From NCBI GenBank assembly GCA_033032175.1, contig CM065325.1:6538930-6602929 (forward strand): 64,000 bases of DNA, given 5' to 3'. A program made the position numbers and the translations under genes. This document shows positions 55,492 through 64,000 of this stretch, piece after piece (within the stretch, counting starts at the first letter, position 1; every line of letters begins with the position of its first letter). Origin of the DNA: Saturnia japonica (lineage: Eukaryota; Arthropoda; Insecta; Lepidoptera; Saturniidae). The notes beneath the pieces are model-generated. The model did no database searches. It was not told the DNA's origin and saw only the letters and a list, made by a program, of their open reading frames with translations.

Positions 55492-57162
55492 AAAATTATC
55501 TTATGCTTCTGTAGGTTGCTCTATTGGCTCATTAGGGGGTTCATCCGCAGAAACTGTCTTCACTTTGATGTCTGATACATCAGTCTCAATTTTATTGTCA
55601 CCTTGTCCTTGTTCCTTTGTAGATTCGCCGTTAGATCTATTCACGGTTTCTTTGTTACTCTCAACAGAGAGCCTAGAACTTAATTCTTCATCTTTACTAA
55701 CATCTCCATTTAAATCAACAGCATCAGCCTCACCATTTGTCGTATTTCCATTGATTTGCAAATCCTTTAGCTCATTGTCAGATTTAACATCTTCTGAATT
55801 AGATTCTTTCGACACTGCTACTTGTATTTCGGTTAAAATTTCTACAGTTGTAGATGACTCCTTGTTGGTAACTTTAGATATTTCAGAGATTTCATCCACA
55901 TTTTCTTTCAAAACTTTTTCTTGCTCAACCTCTTGAATTGCCTTTTCTTCAATATTTTCATTATCTTTTGTTGTTTTAACAGCTATCTCTGAGATACTTT
56001 CTTCTTCTTTACTTACTTTTATTTCTTTTTCTGTAATGACTTGTTTATCTGTCTCCTTTTCTTTTGAATGTACTATGTCTATATCACTTTTGTTATCTTT
56101 AGCTTCATCTTTACTTTCTTGTATATCAATTTTGTTTTCATCCATATTGACTTGACTTCCTACTGTTTCCATTTTTGTTTCTGTCTGGCATTCTACGGTT
56201 TCCATTTTTATTTCTCTTTTGTATTCTTGATTTTTTTGTACCACTATTTGTTTAAAACTGCGATCTTCAGACATTTCATTAACTTTACAATTATCCTTAA
56301 TAACTTCGTCTGTGACATCCTTCTGAGGTTTATCTTTATCCACTATTGTTTCTTTGCCTTCAGCAATTACTTTTGTATCAAACACTTCTTGAACAGTGGT
56401 TATCTCACTATCTGAGCATAATTTACTTTCCATTTCCATTTCTGTATCTAATATTCTGTCTACAATATCATTTGAATCAGTGTTTTCAGTTTCCATTACT
56501 TCTTCAGCAATAGGATGAAGCAACGGTTTTATAGGGATGTTATCTAAATTAGTCACATTTTGAACCTTTGATAAAATCTCATCACATTCTTTTTCCAATA
56601 CTTCTCCAACGTTCTTTAAGTCTTCCATATCCTCAACAACTTCTGGTTCCTCTATTACTGGATTAAGATCTTCGATAATTTCCACCATTTCCCCCAATGC
56701 TTGTTTTTCATCTGTAATCTCTTCAATTTCAGTTAGCATAGATAATGCAGTCTCTCCAGCAAGAGGGAACTTTTGTTCATTGCTTTGTTCGTCTATTTTT
56801 TGATCAGGTATTTCAATAACTTTTTTAGTTATAGGTAATTCCATCTCAGTTTCTTCACTTTTTTTATTTTTGTCTGTATCAACTTCAGTTATTATTGGTG
56901 TCACTTCAACAGAGTGTTCAACTACTGTTTCATTAATTTCAGTAACTTCTTCAATAACAGCTTGTTTATCAGAAGATACTTCTTCAGTTTCTGCTTTGAT
57001 ACACTCTTTTGTGTCGACTACTTCTTCAACATCCATCTTTTCTGGCTCTTCTGTTGCTGTTAAAAGAGTTTCAGCATCTTCTAACGTAAGTTTTTCAGGG
57101 TTTTCAACAGTTTTGACGTTATCGTCAACATCGGCTTTAAGTACTTTGGCGGGCTGTTCGTC
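55492..57162 (-). CDS. Large acidic Glu-rich terminal coding exon, unknown gene
   Basis: Host-gene exon on the minus strand. It starts after an acceptor (TTTTTCTTATCTTAG, AG at 57164-57163) in phase 0 and runs open to the stop at 55503-55501. It encodes 553 residues, reading DEQPAKVLKADVDDNVKTVE at the start and DEPPNEPIEQPTEA at the end. A TAG lies in frame directly upstream, so the exon must be spliced to be translated. The protein is extremely rich in Glu, Asp, Lys, Val and Ser, with no membrane segment and no fold I recognise, so it is probably disordered. A local duplication (METVECQTETKMETVGSQV) is visible. Such tails occur in nuclear and chromatin proteins. The acidic tail of the HMG-box SWI/SNF subunit SMARCE1/BAP111 is one idea, but nothing here proves it. 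The donor after the stop ends the exon at 55492. Confidence 0.75.
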
Positions 57163-59691
57163 CTAAGATAAGAAAAATTTATTAATTATTTTAATATAAT
57201 TATTACATAGTTTAAATAATATAAAAAATCGCAATCTTTTGTTCTTAATTTATTTTGTATAAAGATAGCTTAGTGTTAGACTAGTAGTAAGACTGTTGTA
57301 TGATAGGTAAAAAATAGATCATCTTCATTAATAGATATTAGGGCTTTTCAACAGATCTATTTTGATAGCAAGCAAATTATATATAAAAAGTATTTTAAAA
57401 TATATTATGTTAATAAAAATATATAATGCTGTGTATCTTCGAAGTCAAAGGTCCAATTCCCATGAAATTAAAATGAGACCACCTTCCTTGAGGTATTTAT
57501 TACTCTTTCGACGAAAATAATAATTTTAATCGGTTCATAAACAAAGAAGTTATGGCTGAACATCCTTTAAAAATATATATACATTTATATATATTAAGCA
57601 TTAAGTACCTCCTTTTTTTAACGCCGTTAAAATTGTGTTAATTCTTGTTAATGCGAGTTAAAATTTGAATTTCAAACACGCACATAAACAATTTTAAATT
57701 TATAACATTTTACGATTATCGATTCGTTTTTTAAACGAAATATAATCGATAATACTGAAATAACTGAACAAACTATAGCAACAATTGAAATCGCTATCGG
57801 GAACATTTTAATTCCTGATGTCAAAAAACAAGATTAATTCTTCCAGTTAATATTCTTCATTGCCTGTTGCTGCAGTAAAAATATAGGAATTACAAAATAT
57901 AAATTTTATTCGAAATTGAAAAGAAACTAATAAATGAAATTTATTTAACGGCATTTGATTAATTGTCGATTCATTAACATTATTTTGGTCTACTCTAGTC
58001 TAGTATAGGTCTAGTAAAGTAACGCTGCATGTAGGAAGAAAATAACACAAAAATTCAAGTTATTTTGCCATGCAATATTTTTATACAGTTAATCATTATC
58101 ATAATACTTTTTTATAATAATAATTGATAGTCGAAATCCATGTTTTTAGGTTATATCGTAATTCGCATGATCTAACAATGTACGTTCTAAGGACACTTCA
58201 AACAGGACTTCTTAGGATTAACAAAATATAAGGGTGTTACTCACTTTAAATAGAAGGTTTAAACGTATTAAGATAAATTAAAATATTCCTAACGATAAGA
58301 TAGATAAAAGAATGTATTGATATTCATTTAGAGGAGAATCCCAGTCCAAATGAATTAACCCATAAGAACCTATACGTAGTTATTATATCTTTTCTATTTG
58401 TTCTATCAAAATAAAAACTAGGAATGATAAAATTTAGCAAAATGAAGCAACTATTTAGACAAACATGACATTTTATTAATTATAAGCATAATTTACGCGG
58501 AAAGTCTTCTGATTATAATTATTGGGTAAAAAATTATTAAAAGAAACAAACTAGTGTATTACCCAGCCATTACCAGACCCTACTATAGGCAAGATTTAAG
58601 TTTTTGCCCATCATATACAACAATATAGTAGATTCGCTCGAAACATGTAGACAGACTTATTGTAGACATGTAGATAGAAACATTGTATTGATTAGCAGGT
58701 TTAAACAAATATTATATTGCATAATCCATGAGACCATCGAATATTTGTGTTCTGTTTTTAATCTTCTCCCAGTTTCAATGTATCTTTGTGGGAAACTGTA
58801 TTTATTATGTCTACAAACATTTCCATACAATACAAAAAAACTTAAATTCACCGCCAACACACCGTACTAGTTTTGTACCCATCTATTATATCTACAAATA
58901 TATATTATTTTAACATGCACAATTACAATACTTAGAACATATTGTTTTGAGCATACTATATGGTCTTTAAAACTAAAAGCCATATACTATATAGCTGTCG
59001 AATTTCAAGTTACAGAAAAACAAACATCGAACGAAAGAAACAAAAAATCCAAAAACCTAATTCTAATAACTGGGTTACTTAATTGACAATGATGACGTGC
59101 AAAACTTTATCATAATGTAAAAAATAAATTTGGATAGTTCATAAACCCCACCAACCAACAATGGTTTCAATTTAGACTAGTTAAAATTTGACACCTGTAT
59201 ATGTATATATATGTATTTAAACTAATAAGAATAACAAAATTTTACTGTTACAACATTTATTTAAACTATTCACTTTATTTTTTTAATAAACGAAATAATA
59301 TATGGTCATCTTCTTTTCTCATGTTTGTATCTAAAAAAATAAAATCAATACTTACTCGGTTTCAAATAGATATAGACCGTTTTAGAAATCATTGTCTTAG
59401 AATACAGAATATTTGTCTTAGGAGGGTATAAACATATCTGAGATTTTTTTCTATTTAATATTAATTATTTCTTCAGATAACTTGAGAAAGTAAGGCGATA
59501 ATTTTATATTAGGAATGTCCATTATAACTTGATACTAATAGTAAAAAGCATAGTAGTCGCTGTATTTAGCATATCTTTGACCTCCCAATAAATTTAACAA
59601 ACAAATCACATTGAAAAAATACTCATATAATCAATAAATATATTTAAATGAAAAAAAATGAAGAAATTGAGATATTAAAACGACATCTATA

Positions 59692-59900
59692 TTTAAAAAA
59701 TCTCTAGTTCTGTTAGTACAGTTAATTTTTTGTCCAAATTTCCCTATAGACATATATACATACTATTGAACGACACTGATCACGAATATGCCATTAATTT
59801 TTGTCGTGTGTCTGTTTGTATGTCCGGATTTAACTAAAAACGGCTCGACAGATTCTTATGAAACTTTTTACACGGAAAGCGTATGTAATAAGGTCGCAAC
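59692..59900 (+). repeat. Helitron-like family C fragment in the intron
   Basis: AAATCTCTAGTTCTGTTAGT, CACTGATCACGAATATGCCA and GTATGTCCGGATTTAACTAA, then ATTCTTATGAAACTTTTTAC match the 5' part of 44557-45103. Confidence 0.5.
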
Positions 59901-60171
59901 TTATTTGACAAAAAATTGTCACTTGAGTTGTTGCGATATAGGTATAGCAAGCGCGGAGTTGAATGCAGAGCTAAAGAATTCGATAGTGCAGTGACTTTAT
60001 TAGAATTTTTGCTGTCGATAAATTTTAACGTTGTTTTAAATGAAACATTTATATATAATGAAAAAACAAGGTAATAATTTATCAGACATTTTTATCAATT
60101 TATTTGCCACACAGAGAAATTCCAACTGAAAAAATAAATCACTGAAATTCAATCATCATCAGATTCATTTT

Positions 60172-60423
60172 TCACCTTTTCCCGTGTTTGGCGAAGAATA
60201 AAATCGTGTTCTTTTTTGTTACAGAACTTGACGTACACGAATCAGTCATTATTACAAAACAAAAAATAATACGGGGTCGCATCTTAAGTAGTAATGCAAT
60301 CTGTAAGTTACGATAGTTGTCAAAGACAGCACTCGACATCACTACGGTAAAGGAAGCCTCAGGCGAGGCTTGCGGACGACGGGGGGAGATACTAACGCTC
60401 TTCACGTTAGGCTCTGGCTCCAT
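60172..60423 (-). other. GC-rich intronic segment with open frame, unassigned
   Basis: The minus frame from ATG 60423 begins MEPEPNVKSVSISPRRPQAS and is open for 83 codons; only the first 30 or so, in the GC-rich part, look protein-like. It could be an alternative first exon of the acidic-protein gene, an unrelated small exon or a repeat fragment. No donor consistent with the frame is obvious, so I do not call a CDS. Confidence 0.25.
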
Positions 60424-60518
60424 TCGGCTCGCGCGCTTACTATAGATGAATTAATCTATCAATTTTCATTTTTATAACTTTCTAATATATTACAAACTAT
60501 TCATACAATATAAGTATA

Positions 60519-61558
60519 AGGTCCCTTACATATGAAATTAGTCTTTTTTTTTAATGGAAAAATTAAAAAGTGGTAATCTGTTGAAGCAAGGTCTGGGGAG
60601 TATAGTGGATGTCGGAGACATTACAACTGCAGTTCCTCTAATTTCATAACGGTCTGTCGTGAAGTATAGGGTCTAGTACCGTTGTCATGAAGCAGCAGTG
60701 GGCTAGAGAGATTGACCAGTCTCAGTTGTTTAATGGCAAGCTTTTCCATAATGATTTGCAGTTGTTGACAATACAGATCTGCCGACCTATAGTGTATGAC
60801 ACCAGCACTGGTCCACAAAACACTCACCAGTACTTTTTTCTGAGTCAACTTTCGCTTGAGACAAGATTTGGCGGGTTTCCCTGGGTTCAACCACTATGAC
60901 GAGGTTTTCCGATTCTCGTAAAGGATCCATTTTTCGTCACGAGTAATGACAAAATGAAATGAATTCCTTAGTTATTGTGACGGTTGAGTAATGTAATCAA
61001 TGCGTGTTTGTTGCTGTGCTTCAAGTCAATTCATGCGGTACCCATTTCTCGAGCTTTTTCACTTTCCAATTTGTTTTATCACTCACACCGAAGCTTGCCG
61101 CTAACTCTGACGTGGTTTGCAATGGATTCGCTTCCATGATCACCTTGTAATTCTTCATTATCAAGTAGGATCTCTGGCCGTTTACGGGTTTGTTTCGTAG
61201 GTTAAAATAATTAGATCGAAAACGGAATCAAAAACGTCCTGTGCTTTCTTTTATAGTAGCTTATTCTTCGATTTTCCTCGATTCGATCATTAATCCTTCA
61301 AGCTGTTTCTGCAGCACTGATGCCACAGTAGAACTCATATTTGTAAGTAACGTGATATTTGAAGATTTCCATTTTGTTAAAAGAACAATATCAAAGAAAA
61401 ACAAATGGTGCGAAAACAAATGAATCACTAAATTCGAAACACAGATACACAAGCCTAAATTCAAAATAAATTTGAATTTAGAATTCCTAACCACACCCCA
61501 GTTATTTGAGATCAAAGTGGCCAGATAAATAAGATGCCAATTTCATATGTAAGGACCT
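60519..61558 (-). mobile_element. mariner transposon, deleted copy in an intron
   Basis: The left end AGGTCCCTTACATATGAAAT and the reverse of the right end, AGGTCCTTACATATGAAAT, form inverted repeats close to those of the mariner at 13779-15051. At about 1040 bp it is 230 bp shorter, because the C-terminal coding part is missing. The TA flank is clear on the left (60517-60518) and changed on the right. Confidence 0.8.
60575..61345 (-). pseudogene. mariner transposase, frameshifted and C-terminally deleted
   Basis: The N-terminal region (61345-61100) is heavily shifted; MSSTVASVLQ near 61341 marks the start. Recognisable blocks are LNPGKPAKSCLKRKLTQKKV (60890), SAGVIHY, YCQQLQIIMEKLA and LLLHDN (second catalytic Asp, near 60685), then HPLYSPDLASTDYHF reached by a frame change near 60620. 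Sequence stops matching after that block, so the conserved KGINxLPxRW...YFD end is deleted. Same subfamily type as the 13779-15051 copy. Confidence 0.75.
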
Positions 61559-61995
61559 AGTACTTACATTTACTACTATTCTATTGCCATTTTAATAATC
61601 AACATAGAAAGAGAAAATCCTTGAATTTATTTAAGATAAAGGTAAAACCATCACAGACATTGGTTGTAGTTTTCACATAATTTTGCAGCAAAACAGCATT
61701 TTAAAGGGCAAATGGTAAGTTGACAATAGATTACATTAATAATTAATATTTGAGATTATTCTAAAATAAAAGTGTTTAACATTTAGTTTTTGTAAAATAA
61801 ATTTAATTTAGTAGTAATATGCTCATCGTTTGCCGCTACTTGTATAATATTATAAACATAAAATATATTACACCAATACCATAAACTACAAATACTAACC
61901 TGTCAACTACAGCTGAATATTTTATAGGTATGTAACTACATAGTGCATGCATGAAGCGCTACTTGAGGGTGCGTTAAATGACATCATCGTAGCAC

Positions 61996-62150
61996 CTGTG
62001 TTTCCTCGGGCTTGCGTTTGTTGGTAGCAGTGAGCTGCACAAAGCTGTGCAGTATCGGGTAGCTCGCAGTCGCTTCCGCGGACAGTGGGGCATTCCCCTC
62101 GCGGCTCACAAGTGCCACATACAGGCCCGAAGAACGAGCTGCTTCAGCCT
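61996..62150 (-). CDS. Internal exon of the acidic-protein gene
   Basis: A 155-nt exon with acceptor TTTTTTGTTTATTGTCACAG (AG at 62152-62151) and donor CAG/GTGCTA (GT at 61995-61994). It has two bases of a split codon and 51 whole codons, reading AEAARSSGLYVALVSREGNA and onward to ATNKRKPEETQ. It ends in phase 0, matching the phase-0 start of the 57162 exon, so the join is ...RKPEETQ/DEQPAKV.... The GC content is well above that of the flanks. The donor is weaker than consensus. I do not recognise the domain. The 5' exons must lie beyond 62.2 kb; I found none before the window end. Confidence 0.6.
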
Positions 62151-62585
62151 CTGTGACAATAAACAAAAAAAAAAAGATAAATTAACAATGTTAGAAATAA
62201 TAGAATATTTAAATGAATTCAAAAAATATATATAAATTCAATGTGATCCTTTTGAGATTTATAGGGTTGCAATGATCACATAATTAGGTTTGCTACTTCA
62301 TACTACATATATAAAGAATATTTTTTCCTTTTTTGTAAAACTGCTTTACAAAAATCTATTCATTAATAACCCTCTTTTTGGATAAATTGAGGACCAAAAG
62401 AGAAGTAGACTAACATTAACAAAAGGAGTGTTAGTATAATAAAGATTTATAAGTTTAAATGAAAAAGTAAACCGAAAAACAAAGAATCTTTGATAAACAT
62501 CAACAATGAACATAATTATTATATTTACAAGTTTATATACATATAAAAATGGTACTGTAATATTTTACACACTAAAACCGTCCTA
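62151..62585. other. AT-rich intron sequence, nothing recognised
   Basis: This is upstream of the 62150 exon on the minus strand, and presumably intronic. Confidence 0.4.
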
Positions 62586-63094
62586 TCTATACTAAAACTA
62601 ATAATATAATAAAGCAGAAATGTTTTTTGTTTGTTTGTTTAAACACGCTAATCTCTGAAACTACCGGTCGGAATTGAAGCATTATTTTTGTATATGATAG
62701 CCAGATTCACGAGGAATAGTACAGGCTAGAACTATCAGCTAGCCTTAAATATCGATGTTTGTTAAGCAAGTCGGAAGTGTAAGTGTTCCCGAACTGCTTT
62801 ATCCGCGTGCGCTGGCATTATGGTTTACTTATACGTAAATACAATGATGTACAAGAATATATATAGGCCCTTAATATATATAAAAAAAGTCCGCGATAGC
62901 ATATGCCTATCTCGTACACATATGCTACAATAAGGTATTTTGTGACAAAGATTTGTTTGAAATTACAAGACAACTTTATACTTTGCTCTTTATAGCATGT
63001 TATTTGGACGCATAGTTTAGGAGATAATGGTAATGTAAAATAATTCAAGATTCGGTTCGGGTAGTAAGTGGCACGAACAAACAAGCAAAGCTAG
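62586..63094 (-). repeat. Helitron-like repeat, family A, inverted complete copy
   Basis: It starts TCTATACTAAAACTAATAAT after an A, then AATAAAGCAGAAATG and GCTAATCTCTGAAACTACCG, and ends AACAAGCAAAGCTAG (63091-63094) before a T. The body mirrors 46224-46860. Length 509 bp. Confidence 0.65.
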
Positions 63095-63272
63095 TGTGAT
63101 GCATAGCCATTCAAGCCCAGGCAGCGACAGCCCTATAATAATTGTTAGCGACAAAATTATGTATTATTATGTGTCATATGTTATATATATATATATTGTG
63201 TTTATGTATAAGAATAGATAAGTAACATTAGAATAGACATTGAATGAAAGATTGTTAGCAACTACATTACGT

Positions 63273-63368
63273 ATTGTGTATTACATGCCATGTGTTGTGT
63301 ATTACATGCCATGTGTTGTGTATTACATGTCATGTATTGTGTATTACATGTCATGTATTGTGTATGAT
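63273..63368. repeat. 21-bp minisatellite, about 4.5 units
   Basis: The unit ATTGTGTATTACATGCCATG(T) is repeated with small changes. Because 21 is a multiple of three, it yields a seven-residue repeat (VVYYMPC) in one frame, but this is not a gene. Confidence 0.8.
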
Positions 63369-64000
63369 ATGTGCTTACTTATTATGTGTTACGTGTATAA
63401 GATTAGAATAACGATAGAATACATAACATTTATAGGATAAGTTTATATGGAAAATGTACGAACAATACGCGGCAAAACCACCCGTAATTTCGATTGTTTT
63501 TGCCTTTGTGTGGAATATGTGCTTAATGTATATATGTTTAATGGATAGGGAATAGAATAAGGAACAATTTGATATATATAACTTGTATATGTAACTTAAA
63601 TATTCAAACAAATATAGAGCGGGAAACAGAGCGACCAAAGTGAAAATAGATACAAAAAATAGACAACAGTAGAGGCTCTCTTTAAGGTAAATCTCTGTAG
63701 TACTAAGCTCTGCAAAAGTATCGGGCACGGTTCGAGACATCGGGTACACAGCGACGTGAGAAGAAAAACAAGATTTCGTCGTCCTGCGAACGTCTCATTA
63801 ATGAAGAGCTCGAGATTTTAATTTGAAGACCCAACACCTCAAGCGGCCGTGCATTATTACAGTCCCGGGCCCCTCACCACCACCTCGCCCTACTGGCATC
63901 CGTATGGTGTCTACGAGACGGGCATCCGGCCAAACAAAATAGCCCATCCAAAACGGGAAGTGTCACGCCCCCCCTTTATCACGCAGAGGGGAAGTGACGC
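63369..64000. other. Unassigned edge region, possible start of a larger element
   Basis: From about 63740 the sequence becomes GC-rich to the window end (CTCAAGCGGCCGTGCATTAT, then GTCCCGGGCCCCTCACCACC), as in the GC-rich LINEs elsewhere here. TGTTAGCGACAAAATTATG at 63143 could be the start of an LTR, but no primer-binding site or second LTR can be seen. It is left unassigned. Confidence 0.3.

Larger units (their letters stand above)
57163..61995 (-). other. 4.8-kb intron of the acidic-protein gene
   Basis: AT-rich DNA between two exons of matching phase. It contains a family C fragment (59692-59900), a GC-rich segment (60170-60430) and a deleted mariner (60519-61558). From 57200 to 59690 I see no feature. 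Confidence 0.55.

Noticed and set aside
55565..55936. Plus-strand gene opposite the acidic exon
   Set aside because: The Ser/Phe-rich frame is the complement of Glu/Lys codons in the real exon.
63273..63368. CRISPR array
   Set aside because: The units are directly adjacent with no unique spacers, and the DNA is eukaryotic.
63240..63440. Gene encoding a YYMPCVV repeat protein
   Set aside because: The frame is only the 21-bp minisatellite read through; it has no other coding features.

Overview
The window is animal nuclear DNA. It is AT-rich and crowded with interspersed repeats, and it has spliced coding sequence but no operons. The repeats point to an insect, most likely a moth or butterfly: Jockey-, RTE- and R1-clade LINEs, mariner elements of a mori/cecropia-like type, tRNA-derived SINEs, and many short TC...CTAG elements set between A and T. 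The species assignment comes from recalled repeat types and was not checked by search.

Layout. From 1 to 4.6 kb: LINE and SINE relics and Helitron-like copies. From 4.66 to 7.23 kb: a 5'-truncated Jockey LINE on the minus strand, with a 657-codon open reading frame, a poly(A) tail and a perfect 12-bp target duplication. From 7.2 to 13.8 kb: a short tandem duplication, Helitron-like copies and a SINE. From 13.78 to 15.05 kb: a mariner with both inverted ends, followed by a LINE-tail-like repeat. From 15.3 to 27.7 kb: mostly non-coding DNA with SINEs (one with a perfect 12-bp duplication) and several copies of one Helitron-like family, one arranged head to head and one carrying a nested hAT-like MITE. 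From 27.76 to 30.95 kb: a nearly complete RTE LINE broken by one frameshift. From 35.63 to 41.64 kb: a full-length but heavily frameshifted R1-clade LINE. From 42 to 49.9 kb: more Helitron-like copies and a CpG-rich patch. From 49.9 to 51.3 kb: a decayed pogo-like transposon with a psq-type helix-turn-helix. From 51.58 to 52.7 kb: a 41-bp Jockey tail and a broken mariner.

Host gene. One convincing host gene lies on the minus strand between about 55.2 and 62.15 kb, with its 5' part beyond the right edge. It has a 155-nt internal exon (62150-61996), a large last coding exon (57162-55501) encoding a very acidic Glu-rich tail, and an intron just after the stop codon. The phases of the two coding exons match. 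A deleted mariner sits in the intron between them.

I see no sign of a new enzymatic or defence system. The interest is in transposon structure: nested insertions, a 59-bp terminus-only Helitron derivative, a head-to-head Helitron pair, the pogo relic, and the unidentified acidic gene. Long AT-rich stretches hold nothing I can name, and this is said where it applies.
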